This document shows, in pieces, positions 16,573-25,695 of a stretch of DNA of 64,000 bases (position 1 is the first letter of the stretch; every line of letters begins with the position of its first letter). A program made the position numbers and the translations under genes. The stretch spans positions 92,830 to 156,829 of the forward strand of contig JABLXE010000007.1 in NCBI GenBank assembly GCA_013178225.1. The letters run 5' to 3'. The stretch comes from Methanotrichaceae archaeon (GTDB taxonomy: Archaea; Halobacteriota; Methanosarcinia; Methanotrichales; Methanotrichaceae). The notes beneath the pieces are model-generated. The model ran no database searches, was not told the origin of the DNA, and saw nothing but the letters and a program-made list of their open reading frames with translations.

Positions 16573-17574
16573 TTATATTATTATTATCTCCTCACAAGAA
16601 CGGCAGGCTCGTTCCAGCTCCCCTGTATCTGCGCCGGGAAAATGATCTATAAGACAGAGGCGGGAAGGCTTGACCCTGGAAAACAGCTTTCTCAGATCGC
16701 TGAAATAGACCTCGATCTCACAGGTGCCGGAAGCTCTGCCCACCAGCACCGGCTCATCTGCCAGCTTTGCAGAAGGCATACTCAGGCGCTCGATCTCATC
16801 GATGGCCAGGATATTCCGGTTGACTTCGAGGTTCAGCATCACGTTTTCAATCGCCGGAAGCCAGGCGTCGTTCAAAACCACGCGCTCGGCTCCGGCCAGG
16901 GCGCAGGTCATCCCCAGCGTTCCCGGTCCGCAAAGCCCGTCCAGCACATCGGAGAGACGGCGTCGATAATACAGATTTTCCAGCGCCTTCATCTTGGGAG
17001 CAGAGGCCCTGGGAAACTCCACGTGTATCCTGGACTGGCTCTTGTAGATCACCAGATCCCCGAAGGCGCTCTGGGCCAGGTCGCAGCGCAGGTCGCAGCC
17101 CGCCAGGAGGATATTTTGATGGGCACTGCCGTCGGCGGCCAGCCCCGGAACTCCCTGGGACAGGATCACCCCCTTGACCTCAGGCACCCGCTCTAAAATG
17201 GCCTCCGCTGTCGAGCGGTCGATTCGCTCAGCCATGAGAATTAAGCTGGCAGGGCCCAGGCGCGGCGGATAGGCCAGCGGAAATCCGACCTCTACCAGCG
17301 GCCAGCCCACGCTTCTAAGCCCTTCTTCAGGCTCGCGCATCCCGTGCTCCGCCAGGACCTGCAAGCAGTCCAGCATGACCCCATCCAAAGGCGCTTTTTC
17401 GCATGCTGGGCACCTCCTTATCTCCTCGGGCAAATCTCGCAAAGGAAGGCTTTTATCCAAAGCAGAATCTGGAGCACAGTGGCGGCATGCGATATACAGG
17501 CTATCCATGCTTTCCAGCACATCTTCCGCCGGCCGAACGCAATCTTTTCCGCAACAAGGGCAGGCCATTAGCAT
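16573..17574 (-). CDS. Zinc-ribbon plus methyltransferase-like protein, function unknown
   Basis: A 333-residue protein. The first ~65 residues have cysteine pairs (CPCCGKDC, CRHC, CPAC) that suggest two zinc ribbons. The C-terminal half has a Rossmann-like motif GLCGPGTLGMTCALAGAERV followed by an acidic LNDAWLPAIENV, as in RNA methyltransferases that bind S-adenosylmethionine. The central segment LILMAERIDRSTAEAILERV is unassigned. It appears to be a conserved methanogen protein. It diverges from the ATP-citrate lyase operon with 116 bp between starts. Two ATGs (17574 and 17568) are possible starts. The substrate cannot be inferred. Confidence 0.7.
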   Translation of the reverse strand: MLMACPCCGKDCVRPAEDVLESMDSLYIACRHCAPDSALDKSLPLRDLPEEIRRCPACEKAPLDGVMLDCLQVLAEHGMREPEEGLRSVGWPLVEVGFPLAYPPRLGPASLILMAERIDRSTAEAILERVPEVKGVILSQGVPGLAADGSAHQNILLAGCDLRCDLAQSAFGDLVIYKSQSRIHVEFPRASAPKMKALENLYYRRRLSDVLDGLCGPGTLGMTCALAGAERVVLNDAWLPAIENVMLNLEVNRNILAIDEIERLSMPSAKLADEPVLVGRASGTCEIEVYFSDLRKLFSRVKPSRLCLIDHFPGADTGELERACRSCEEIIII

Positions 17575-17620
17575 GACAGATGCGGAATTCGAGTATTTCA
17601 GCTTTTCCGGGAAGATGATT

Positions 17621-17638
17621 GCGGAAGGCTGTTTCCGC
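17621..17638. promoter_or_regulatory. Inverted repeat upstream of the ATP-citrate lyase operon
   Basis: GCGGAA-N6-TTCCGC lies in the 116-bp gap between the divergent unknown gene and the lyase small subunit. It is directly before a plus-strand TATA-like TTGTAAATAAG (about 17647-17657), which is itself 35-45 bp before the ATG at 17691. The position suits a regulator-binding site beside the basal promoter. No regulator gene is adjacent, so function is inferred from position only. Confidence 0.4.
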
Positions 17639-17690
17639 CAGAAAGTTTGTAAATAAGAAGAGCATTAAGGCGGCGAAGGTGGTTTTGGAC

Positions 17691-18959
17691 ATGGCACAGA
17701 GAGGCATTAGGGAATTCGATGCAAAGCGAATGTTGGCCAAGTACCTTCCCGAGTACCTCAACGATTTCTCTTATAAGGGTAACCTCATCCTGGTCGGCCC
17801 CGAGACAAATCTGGAGGAGCTGGCGGCCGATTATCCCTGGCTCAAGTCCGAGCGGCTGGTGGTCAAACCGGACCAGCTCTTCGGCAAAAGGGGCAAGCAC
17901 GGTCTGGTTCTTCTGGACGCTCGCTGGGAGGAGGCGAAAAATTACCTGAAGAAGAATATGGGCGCTGAGGTTGTGGTTGGCGGCGTAGCCGGAAGGCTGA
18001 CTCATTTTCTGGTGGAGCCGTTCGTTCCTCACAAGGAGGAGTATTACCTGGCCATCAGCTCTGACTACGAGGGAGACTGCATCTTCTTTTCCAGGGAAGG
18101 TGGAGTATTGGTGGAGGACAACTGGGACCGGGTAGTGCAGATCAAGGTGGACATCCTGAAGGGAATCGATGATGTTGACATCAAATCAGCGCTTCCCGCA
18201 GGCCTTGCAGACCGGATGGAGGAGATCGAGAAGTTCATCCGCGCCCTGTACCGGTTCTATGCCGATTCAGGCTTTGTCTATTTGGAGATCAATCCGTTCA
18301 CCTTTACTGCCGGCAGAATTGTTCCCCTGGACATGGTGGCCAAGCTTGACGATGCCGAGGAGTACTGGCAGAGGAAGCGGTGGGAAGGACTGGAGTTTCC
18401 AGAGCCCTTCGGCAGAACGCTCTCAGAAGAAGAGCTGTTCATCAAGGAGATAGATTCCAAGACCGGAGCCTCCCTCAAGCTCACGATTCTCAATCCCCAG
18501 GGCCGGGTGTGGACCATGGTCGCAGGCGGTGGCGCCAGCGTGATTTATGCAGATACCATCTGCGATCTGGGTTTTGCAGAGGAGATGTCCAACTATGGAG
18601 AGTATAGCGGCGATCCCAACACCGAAGAGACGTATTACTACACTAAGACCATCCTGGACCTGATGACCCGCGAGCCTGATCCTCAGGGCAAGGTTCTGCT
18701 GATCGGAGGGGCCATTGCCAACTTCACCGATGTGGCCAAGACCTTCAGAGGGGTGGTCATGGCCCTGAAGGAGTGCCAGGAACGGCTCCGAGAATGCAAT
18801 GTCAAGATCTACGTGAGACGGGGCGGCCCCAACTACGAGCTGGGCTTAAAGCTCATGCGTGAGCTTGGAGGCACACTGGGAGTGTCAATAGAAGTTTACG
18901 GCCCCGAGATGCATATGACTCACATCGTTCCCCTGGCTCTGGGTGGTGCTTGTCAGTGA
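17691..18959 (+). CDS. aclB: ATP-citrate lyase, small (ATP-grasp/CoA-ligase-like) subunit
   Basis: A 422-residue protein corresponding to the N-terminal half of animal ATP-citrate lyase and to the separate small subunit of plants and green sulfur bacteria. It cleaves citrate with ATP and CoA to acetyl-CoA and oxaloacetate, together with the large subunit. Conserved blocks include LVVKPDQLFGKRGKHGLV (ATP-grasp), FLVEPFVPHKEEYY, YLEINPF, VWTMVAGGGASVIYADTI (citrate site region), GEYSGDP and VRRGGPNYELGL. The frame is open to 17619, but known subunits begin like MAQRGIREFD, and AAGGTGG precedes this ATG by eight bases. It overlaps the large subunit by four bases. Confidence 0.93.
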   Translation: MAQRGIREFDAKRMLAKYLPEYLNDFSYKGNLILVGPETNLEELAADYPWLKSERLVVKPDQLFGKRGKHGLVLLDARWEEAKNYLKKNMGAEVVVGGVAGRLTHFLVEPFVPHKEEYYLAISSDYEGDCIFFSREGGVLVEDNWDRVVQIKVDILKGIDDVDIKSALPAGLADRMEEIEKFIRALYRFYADSGFVYLEINPFTFTAGRIVPLDMVAKLDDAEEYWQRKRWEGLEFPEPFGRTLSEEELFIKEIDSKTGASLKLTILNPQGRVWTMVAGGGASVIYADTICDLGFAEEMSNYGEYSGDPNTEETYYYTKTILDLMTREPDPQGKVLLIGGAIANFTDVAKTFRGVVMALKECQERLRECNVKIYVRRGGPNYELGLKLMRELGGTLGVSIEVYGPEMHMTHIVPLALGGACQ

Positions 18960-20815
18960 AACCGAGCTACGCAATCTTCGACAAAAATACCAAGGCATTC
19001 GTGTACGGCTATCAGACCAATGCCATACAGAGGATGCTGGACTTCGATTACATCTGCGGGAGAGAGAGCCCGAGCATCGCTGCCATCATCAATCCCGGGC
19101 GCGCTGGAATTCACAAGGCCTTCTGGGGCACTAAAGAGATACTGCTCCCCATGTACAAGACCATTCCTCTGGCGGCAGGGGCTTATCCGGAGGCAGACGT
19201 CATGGTGAACTTCGCCTCTCACCGCTCCGCCTTCGATACCACGATGGAAGCGCTGGGTACGCCTACCATCAACACAGTGGCAGTGATCGCCGAGGGCGTT
19301 CCCGAGAGAATGGCCCGGGTTATGGCCGCCACGGCGCGAAAGCTGAATAAGATCGTAATCGGGCCGGCAACGGTTGGCGGAATCGCCGCCGGAGCCTTCA
19401 GGATCGGAAACACTGCCGGAACCATCGAGAACATAATTGCCTCCAAGCTCTACCGCCCGGGATGTGTCGGTTTCGTCTCCAAGTCCGGCGGCATGCTCAA
19501 CGAGGCCTTCAACATCATCTCCCGAAACTCTGATGGCGTCTATGAGGGGATCGCCATCGGAGGCGATCGCTACCCCGGGTCGACATTGCTCGATCACATC
19601 CTGAGATACGAGGCCAACCCGGCGATAAAGATGATCGCCTGTCTCGGTGAGCTGGGCGGCGAGGACGAGTACAGGATCATCAAAGCTTTGCAGGAGGGGC
19701 GGATCAAAAAGCCTCTGGTGGCCTGGGTCACCGGCACCTGCTCGCCGTTCCTGCCTTCAAGCGTTCAGTTCGGCCATGCCGGCGCCAAAGCCGACACCGC
19801 CAAGGAGACGGCTCAGGCCAAGAACCAGGCCTTCCGCGATGCCGGCGCTTATGTGCCTGATTCCTTCGACGACTATGGCGATAAGGTCCGCCAGGTCTAT
19901 GAGATGCTGAGGGCGTCAGGAGAGGTGGCCGAGGTCGTTGAGCCTGAGGTTCCAAGGCTGCCCATGGATTACGCCAAAGCCCTCTCCGAGGGGCTCATCC
20001 GAAAGCCCACCACCTTCATGTGCACCATCTCTGACGATAGCGGCGACGAGGTCCTTTATGGCGGACTGAGGCTTTCCGACGTGCTGGAGCGGCAGATGGG
20101 AATCGGCGGAGTGATAGGCCTGCTGTGGTTCAAGAAAGAGCTGCCGGATTACGCCGCCAAGTTCATCGAGCTGGTGCTGCAAATCACCGCCGACCACGGA
20201 CCGGCTGTATCCGGAGCCCACAATGCAATAGTGGCCTCCTGTGCCGGAAAGGACCTGATCTCCTCGCTTTGCAGCGGCCTGTTGACCATCGGGCCCAGGT
20301 TCGGCGGAGCCATCGATGATGCCGCCCGGGAGTTCAAGCGGGCTAAAGAGAGCGGCCTTCCGCCCGAGCGGTTTGTGGCCGAGATGAAGCGGAAGGGGGT
20401 CAACATCCCTGGAATCGGCCACCGCATCAAGAGCTTGAAGAATCCCGATAAGCGGGTGCAGCTACTGATAAGTTATGCCAGAAGCCAGTTCCCCTCGACC
20501 GAGCTACTTGATTACGCACTGCAGGTGGAGCAGCTCACCACTGCCAAGAAAGGCAACCTGATCCTGAACGTCGATGGCTGCATAGGCATCCTGTTTCTGG
20601 ATCTGATGAACTCCTGCGGAGCCTTCACCAAGGAGGAGATAGACGAGGTGGTGAAGCTCGGCTATCTCAACGGTCTCTTTGCGCTCGGAAGGAGCATTGG
20701 CTTGATCGGGCACATCCTGGACCAGAAGAGGCTGGGCTCAAGGCTTTACCGGCACCCAACCGAGGACATAGCCTATATGCTGCCCTCAGAGGAAGATATC
20801 AAGTGTAAGAGGTAG
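18956..20815 (+). CDS. aclA: ATP-citrate lyase, large (catalytic) subunit
   Basis: A 619-residue protein with a succinyl-CoA-synthetase-alpha-like N-terminal part and a citrate-synthase-like C-terminal part, as in the catalytic half of ATP-citrate lyase. The phosphohistidine is H274 in [10 protein letters not shown]. The C-terminal domain shows [16 protein letters not shown] and [17 protein letters not shown], typical of the citryl-CoA lyase module. The GTG at 18956 overlaps the small subunit's TGA (GTGA) with GGTGG nearby, so the subunits are translationally coupled. Its length fits the family (about 610). It is clearly not plain succinyl-CoA synthetase, because the citrate-synthase-like domain is fused on. 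Confidence 0.95.
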   Translation: MKPSYAIFDKNTKAFVYGYQTNAIQRMLDFDYICGRESPSIAAIINPGRAGIHKAFWGTKEILLPMYKTIPLAAGAYPEADVMVNFASHRSAFDTTMEALGTPTINTVAVIAEGVPERMARVMAATARKLNKIVIGPATVGGIAAGAFRIGNTAGTIENIIASKLYRPGCVGFVSKSGGMLNEAFNIISRNSDGVYEGIAIGGDRYPGSTLLDHILRYEANPAIKMIACLGELGGEDEYRIIKALQEGRIKKPLVAWVTGTCSPFLPSSVQFGHAGAKADTAKETAQAKNQAFRDAGAYVPDSFDDYGDKVRQVYEMLRASGEVAEVVEPEVPRLPMDYAKALSEGLIRKPTTFMCTISDDSGDEVLYGGLRLSDVLERQMGIGGVIGLLWFKKELPDYAAKFIELVLQITADHGPAVSGAHNAIVASCAGKDLISSLCSGLLTIGPRFGGAIDDAAREFKRAKESGLPPERFVAEMKRKGVNIPGIGHRIKSLKNPDKRVQLLISYARSQFPSTELLDYALQVEQLTTAKKGNLILNVDGCIGILFLDLMNSCGAFTKEEIDEVVKLGYLNGLFALGRSIGLIGHILDQKRLGSRLYRHPTEDIAYMLPSEEDIKCKR

Positions 20816-20817
20816 AA

Positions 20818-22059
20818 GTGGCCACCATCAGCCAGAAGATCCTGAGTCGAGCCGCGAGGCTCTCCCATACGGCAGAGCCGGGCGAGATCGTCGAGGCCAG
20901 GGTAGACTACGCCATGTCGCATGACGGCACATCGGTCCTGGCCATCAAGGCCTTCAGGGAGATGGGATCGGAGAGCGTCTGGGACCCCCAGAGGATCGTC
21001 GTTCCCTTCGACCACATCGTCCCGGCCAATAACGAGACTGCTGCCACTCTGCAAAAAGAGGTGCGCGGCTTCGTGAAAGAGCAGGGCATAACCAACTTTT
21101 TCGATTGCGGATACGGCGTCTGTCACCAGGTATTCTGCGAGGAGGGTTTTGCCCTGCCGGGATCTCTGGTAATAGGAGCCGACTCCCATTCCTGCACCTA
21201 TGGGGCCTTTGGAGCCTTCGGAACGGGGGTGGGCGCAACCGACATGGCCGAGATCTACTCCCGCGGCCGGCTGTGGCTCAAGGTCCCCGAGACCCTGAAC
21301 ATTGAGATTGAAGGAAAGCTCCGGCCTCTGGTAACGGCCAAAGATGTGGCGTTAATGGTCATAGGCGACCTGGGAGCCGACGGGGCCACCTACCGGGCCA
21401 TCGAGTACACCGGGCCGGCAGTCGAAGATATGAGCATGTCTGGCCGGATGACGCTGTGCAACCTGGGCGTGGAGATGGGAGCCAAGGCTGCAATCGTTCC
21501 GCCGGACCAAAAGACCCGCGAATATCTGCAGGGGTGCGCCAGAGAGCAATACCAGCACGTGGTCTCCGATCCGGATTCGGGTGAGTGCCAGAGAGTTTAC
21601 GATGTGAGCGACCTGGGGCCCATGGTGGCATATCCCTTCCGGGTGGATAACGTAAAGCCCGTCTCCGAGCTGGAGGGTACAGAGATCGACCAGGTCTTCG
21701 TCGGAACCTGTACCAACGGAAGGCTGGAGGATCTGGAGATGGTGGCAAAGATCCTGAAGGGGCAGACGGTTAAGGCCCGAACTCTGATCATCCCGGCCTC
21801 GCGCCAGGTGCTTTTGCAGGCTCTCTCCAGAGGCTTGATAGACATCCTGGTGTCGGCAGGAGCCATGGTTGCTCCTCCGGGTTGCGGCCCCTGTCTTGGC
21901 GCGCATATGGGCGTCCTGGGCGAGGGTGAGGCCTGTGTTTCCACCTCCAACCGGAACTTCCCGGGACGGATGGGCAGGGGAGGACGCGTGTATCTGGCCT
22001 CTCCGGCCACAGCAGCGGCCTCGGCCCTAAAAGGTTATATCAGTTCTGCCTGCATATAG
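20818..22059 (+). CDS. Aconitase-superfamily large subunit (LeuC/HacA type)
   Basis: A 413-residue large subunit of the two-part dehydratases (isopropylmalate isomerase, homoaconitase). The 4Fe-4S ligands are in [11 protein letters not shown] and in [11 protein letters not shown]. Other family blocks are [20 protein letters not shown] and [12 protein letters not shown]. In archaea this group serves leucine synthesis or the homocitrate/coenzyme B route, and substrate choice lies in a separate small subunit that is not adjacent. Placement two bases after ATP-citrate lyase suggests it could isomerise citrate, working as an aconitase. That is an inference from context. The GTG at 20818 has GAGGT just before it. 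Confidence 0.9.
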   Translation: MATISQKILSRAARLSHTAEPGEIVEARVDYAMSHDGTSVLAIKAFREMGSESVWDPQRIVVPFDHIVPANNETAATLQKEVRGFVKEQGITNFFDCGYGVCHQVFCEEGFALPGSLVIGADSHSCTYGAFGAFGTGVGATDMAEIYSRGRLWLKVPETLNIEIEGKLRPLVTAKDVALMVIGDLGADGATYRAIEYTGPAVEDMSMSGRMTLCNLGVEMGAKAAIVPPDQKTREYLQGCAREQYQHVVSDPDSGECQRVYDVSDLGPMVAYPFRVDNVKPVSELEGTEIDQVFVGTCTNGRLEDLEMVAKILKGQTVKARTLIIPASRQVLLQALSRGLIDILVSAGAMVAPPGCGPCLGAHMGVLGEGEACVSTSNRNFPGRMGRGGRVYLASPATAAASALKGYISSACI

Positions 22060-22066
22060 TCGCGTC

Positions 22067-22723
22067 ATGAGATTCGACCTTCACGTTCATTCTATTTACT
22101 CGGACGGACACGATGAGGTGAAGGCCATTTTGGAGGCGGCCCTGATGAAGGGGTTGGGCGGCATATCGATCACCGACCACGATACCCTCAAGGGCTCTCT
22201 CGCCGCCGAAAAGCTGATCCGGGAATGCAAAATGGATCTGGTTCTCCTTCCCGGCGTCGAAGTTACGACCTCAGAGGGCCACCTCATAGTATTGGGCGCG
22301 GAAGAGCTTCCGCCTAAAGGCAGGAGCCCGGAGGAGACTACAGATCTGGCCCACGACATGGGAGCGGTGGCGGTTGTGCCTCATCCCTACCATCCTTTCA
22401 GGCACGCTCTGGGACGAATTCCGGGTTGTGATGCGGTTGAGGTTTACAACTCCAAGCATCTCTTCGGGATTGCCAACGCTCGCGCCCGTCTGGAGGCCAG
22501 CCGGCGGAACATGCCGATGGTTGCGGGATCGGATTCGCACTTTGCGGCCACGGTAGGCCTGGGTGTGACCGAAATCGAGGCCGATGACGCAGAGGAGGCA
22601 ATCAGAGCCATTCGCGAAGGACGCACGGCAATAGAAGGGCACAGGACATCGCCCAAGTATTTCATCGGAAACACCTTCCAGGCCATCTACCGGGAGATTG
22701 GAAGGGGAATGCGCAGAATCTAG
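22067..22723 (+). CDS. PHP-domain metal-dependent phosphoesterase
   Basis: A 218-residue PHP protein with the metal-binding motifs DLHVHSIYSDG, ITDHDTLKG, GVEVT, VPHPYHPF and GSDSHF in the expected order. It resembles the small TrpH-like group (phosphatases acting on nucleoside bisphosphates or small phosphoesters). It begins only seven bases after the aconitase-family gene and probably belongs to the same transcript as the lyase genes. No direct link to citrate chemistry is known to me, so the co-transcription may be incidental. Confidence 0.85.
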   Translation: MRFDLHVHSIYSDGHDEVKAILEAALMKGLGGISITDHDTLKGSLAAEKLIRECKMDLVLLPGVEVTTSEGHLIVLGAEELPPKGRSPEETTDLAHDMGAVAVVPHPYHPFRHALGRIPGCDAVEVYNSKHLFGIANARARLEASRRNMPMVAGSDSHFAATVGLGVTEIEADDAEEAIRAIREGRTAIEGHRTSPKYFIGNTFQAIYREIGRGMRRI

Positions 22724-22992
22724 GCAAGTGATCCGGCTTGTGTCTCTAGGGAATGGGATAATCAAATGTATTATCAAATTTAATTTGCCATAACAGCCAA
22801 AAAATTTTTATAGCAATTGGCCCTATATCTCGATCGGTCCTTTTGATCATCCCCCGTGCGGCTTTTAGATAGAAATGAATATAGTGTATGAAGTTCTCTT
22901 ACTATTACTGATGTGAAATAAGAAAAATTTATAAGTATCTAAGATAACATCACATTAGCATAAAAGCTAGCTAGAATAGCACTTGAACAGGA

Positions 22993-23454
22993 GTGGATTA
23001 TATAATCGATGGGAGGGAGAAGTATAGAGAGGCCTTGAAGATATTGCTGGCCGAAGACGATCCCGTGCATCAGAGGGTTATGCAGCGCTGGCTAACAAGC
23101 GCTGGATACGACGTACATATAGCGAACAACGGCAAAGAAGCCATCACTTATCTTGAATCCAACTCCTGCGATCTGCTCCTGATGGATGTCCAGATGCCTG
23201 AGATGGACGGCATAAAGACCACCATCGAAATTCGCAAACGCTGGCCGGAAAACCCGCGAATAGTTTTCGTGACCGGGTGCTCTTGCTGCCGGGAGTCCTG
23301 CTTTGCTGCCGGAGGCGACGATTTTCTTGTAAAGCCAATAAAGAGGCCAGAGCTCAAGGCAGCCATCTTCCGCAACATGATGGTAGGCCAATCGAAACAG
23401 GAGGCTTTGGGAAGACAATCCAAATCTAGCCTGGAGCCTGAACCTGTAAGCTAG
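22993..23454 (+). CDS. Single-domain response regulator with a cysteine cluster
   Basis: A receiver-domain protein of about 153 residues. The acidic pocket is LLAEDD, the phospho-acceptor Asp is in LLLMDVQMPEMDG, and the conserved Lys is in DFLVKPIKRP. The tail of ~30 residues has no output domain. After beta-4, where relatives have an ALTAHA-type sequence, it has VTGCSCCRESCFAAGGDDF with four cysteines in seven positions. This suggests metal binding or redox sensitivity near the switch region. The GTG at 22993 overlaps GGAG, so translation may instead start nearer LKILLAEDD (TTG at 23035). A TATA-like AAATTTATAAG lies about 60-70 bp upstream. Confidence 0.85.
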   Translation: MDYIIDGREKYREALKILLAEDDPVHQRVMQRWLTSAGYDVHIANNGKEAITYLESNSCDLLLMDVQMPEMDGIKTTIEIRKRWPENPRIVFVTGCSCCRESCFAAGGDDFLVKPIKRPELKAAIFRNMMVGQSKQEALGRQSKSSLEPEPVS

Positions 23455-23605
23455 CAGATATTGCGCCTTCCCGGGATTATCCAAAAATTTTGTATTTTCA
23501 AAGCCGGGCTATCTTCGAGTTTTTGATATTTCCATCTCTGATAGGGGATTTTTAAGCCCTGCTTCAGGTCAAATTTATATACTTATTAGATAAGAATTTT
23601 AAAAT

Positions 23606-24946
23606 GTGGGTATATCCATAAGGTTCATCGATTACTTGGATAGAGTTCGGTCCACTTATTGGTTCCTGCCGTTGATCATGACTGCCGCCTCCATGATTCT
23701 GGCCGTCCTATTGCTGGAGGTCGACCGGATGACCCCTGATTCTCTGCTGGAAGGCAAATGGTACATCCTGAATGTCGATTCTTCAGACATCAATTCGATC
23801 CTGCTCAACATTGCAGGTGCGGCACTAGGTGTGATTGGAGTTGTCTTCTCAATTACGTTAGTTCCTTTAACCATTGCAGCCTCTCAGTACGGCCCGATTC
23901 TCATCCGGAGTTTCCTGCGAGATACTACCACTCAGGTTGTTCTGGGAACATACAGCTCAACCATTGGATTTTGCGTGATGGTGCTCATGAGCTATGAGTC
24001 CGGCACGGATAGCGGCGGCGTTCCGCTAATCTCAGTGACATTTGCGGTTCTCATGCTCCTGGTCAGCTTGGCAATGCTGCTGTACTTCTTCCACCATGTA
24101 GCTGAAGGGCTGCAAGCATCTAAGATAATCGAAAATGTTGGAAACGAGGTGGAAAAGGAGATCCGGTTTGAGAGATGGTCTTCCGGACCCGCTGAAGGTC
24201 GCGGCGGGCCTGGGGAAGAAGACAAGCTGCGGTCCGTTACCATGCAGCAGGGAAAAGCCGTTGTCGCCAACAAGTCGGGATATGTCCGGGCCATCGATTA
24301 CGGTCAGCTGCTGAAGACGGCAGAAAAGAATGATCTGGTCTTTTATCTCAAACACATTTCAGGAGATTTCATAGTCCCCGGCGATCAACTGCTGCTGGCC
24401 TGGCCGGGCTCGTTTGAGGTGATCAAGCTGGCTGCTGCTGTGAACGCGTCCTACATCCTGGGTGATAACCGAACTATGCAGCAGGATATCGAATATGGAA
24501 TGACGTCACTGGTGATCATCGCTTCGCGAGCCCTTTCTCCGGCCATAAACGACCCGGTCACGCCGGCAATGTGCCTGAACCGGCTGGGTGTGGCGCTGAG
24601 CATGCTGGCAGATAGCAAGCCGAGATCGTCTTACTATTACGATAAATCCGGGAAGCTGCGGGTGATCGCAGACCCGGTATCATTTGAACGTATGGCCGGT
24701 ACTTCCTTTGATCTGATTCGTCAGTATGGCCGCGGCAATGCAGATGTAATGATCGCCATCTTGAAGACCATCAATTCGGTGGCGGCTCATGCCAGCAGCG
24801 ATGAAAAGCGGGCCATTTTATTCCGGCATGCTCAACTGGCCCTAAGCGACAGCGATACTTCGCTGCCTTCACCCTATGATAGGAAACGGGTTCATCAGGC
24901 CTATGATGAGGTGCGAAAGTCGATAGAGGGAACCGGCATCAATTGA
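23606..24946 (+). CDS. DUF2254 membrane protein
   Basis: A 446-residue protein matching DUF2254: four transmembrane segments in the first ~180 residues (for example FLPLIMTAASMILAVLLLEV and SVTFAVLMLLVSLAMLLYFF) and a long soluble C-terminal part. Conserved-looking blocks are FSITLVPLTIAASQYGP, DIEYGMTSLVIIASRALSPA and INDPVTPAMCLNRL. The biochemical function is unknown. The GTG at 23606 lies about 30 bp after the box AAATTTATATAC, suggesting a leaderless or very short leader mRNA. An ATG just before it is out of frame and stops at once. Confidence 0.85.
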   Translation: MGISIRFIDYLDRVRSTYWFLPLIMTAASMILAVLLLEVDRMTPDSLLEGKWYILNVDSSDINSILLNIAGAALGVIGVVFSITLVPLTIAASQYGPILIRSFLRDTTTQVVLGTYSSTIGFCVMVLMSYESGTDSGGVPLISVTFAVLMLLVSLAMLLYFFHHVAEGLQASKIIENVGNEVEKEIRFERWSSGPAEGRGGPGEEDKLRSVTMQQGKAVVANKSGYVRAIDYGQLLKTAEKNDLVFYLKHISGDFIVPGDQLLLAWPGSFEVIKLAAAVNASYILGDNRTMQQDIEYGMTSLVIIASRALSPAINDPVTPAMCLNRLGVALSMLADSKPRSSYYYDKSGKLRVIADPVSFERMAGTSFDLIRQYGRGNADVMIAILKTINSVAAHASSDEKRAILFRHAQLALSDSDTSLPSPYDRKRVHQAYDEVRKSIEGTGIN

Positions 24947-25006
24947 AGTAGGGATGGAACTTATGCGATCGTTGTGCCGCAGAAGAAACTCAAAAAATAG
25001 AGAAAC

Positions 25007-25153
25007 TTATTCCCCGGCGCTCAGCGAGCGCAAAAAGGGGCACTTCTTCTTGGCTATGGACAGCAAAACCAGCAGGCCGACCACTACCAATATCACTAAT
25101 TTTATCTTTATGATAGTTTTTATAAAGCCCATCATTTTGATATCACCGAACAT
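25007..25153 (-). CDS. Possible 48-aa single-pass membrane peptide
   Basis: A complete frame from ATG 25153 to TAA 25007. The peptide has one clear hydrophobic segment (KLVILVVVGLLVLLSIA) followed by a basic stretch KKKCPFLRS. It starts 36 bp downstream of the coaD stop on the same strand. The clean lysine-flanked membrane segment makes it a reasonable gene candidate, but no family is known to me and it has no clear ribosome site. Confidence 0.4.
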   Translation of the reverse strand: MFGDIKMMGFIKTIIKIKLVILVVVGLLVLLSIAKKKCPFLRSLSAGE

Positions 25154-25188
25154 AATATAAGCCGCTGAAACTATAAAAAATGGGATGG

Positions 25189-25653
25189 TTAATGGTCGAG
25201 CACATTTCCGTGCTGGTCTATCTTTCCTTCCGAGATTCTGGTGGAGCTTATGCGTATTGCGTCCTTGGCCATCTGATATTCGATCACTGATATCTCGATT
25301 GGCCGCAGGTTCCTCTTAGCTCTCAAACGGTTGATCTTCTCGGCCATGGGAAGGGTCTCCGGGGAGACCACGATGAAATCGAAATCCTCGTAGATCGACG
25401 AACCGCACTGGTCGTCGATCTTCATCACCCTGAAGTCCTCGACCCCCAGCTCTCTCTTGAGGATCTCTCTCAGGTTGTTAAGTCTGGTCTGGAAATCCCC
25501 GACCGACCTGGTCCGGCTCTCTCTGGCCATTTCGTCTGAAGTGAGGCCGATGACCACCTCGCCGCTGCTGCCCAGCTCAAAGGCCCTCCTGAGCAGGGCC
25601 AGGTGCCCGTCATGAATCGGATCAAAGGTGCCGCCAACTGCTACTCTGGCCAT
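25189..25653 (-). CDS. coaD: Phosphopantetheine adenylyltransferase (archaeal CoaD)
   Basis: A 154-residue nucleotidyltransferase with the signature GGTFDPIHDGHLALLRRAFE and the later ISSTRI motif, which fits the ISSTxIR family pattern. It joins 4'-phosphopantetheine and ATP to form dephospho-CoA. The acidic and length features fit the archaeal/eukaryotic PPAT group rather than bacterial CoaD. The frame extends eleven codons upstream, but MARVAVGGTFDPIHDGH is the usual start (ATG 25653). It sits 42 bp downstream of ribL, another small nucleotidyltransferase of the same superfamily. Confidence 0.92.
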   Translation of the reverse strand: MARVAVGGTFDPIHDGHLALLRRAFELGSSGEVVIGLTSDEMARESRTRSVGDFQTRLNNLREILKRELGVEDFRVMKIDDQCGSSIYEDFDFIVVSPETLPMAEKINRLRAKRNLRPIEISVIEYQMAKDAIRISSTRISEGKIDQHGNVLDH

Positions 25654-25695
25654 ACAGGCCCCGCAAATGAAAGATCCGTATATCAACTTGACGCC

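Noticed and set aside
24954..25160. 68-codon plus-strand frame after the DUF2254 gene
   Set aside because: It is antisense to the 48-aa membrane peptide candidate and has low protein character.
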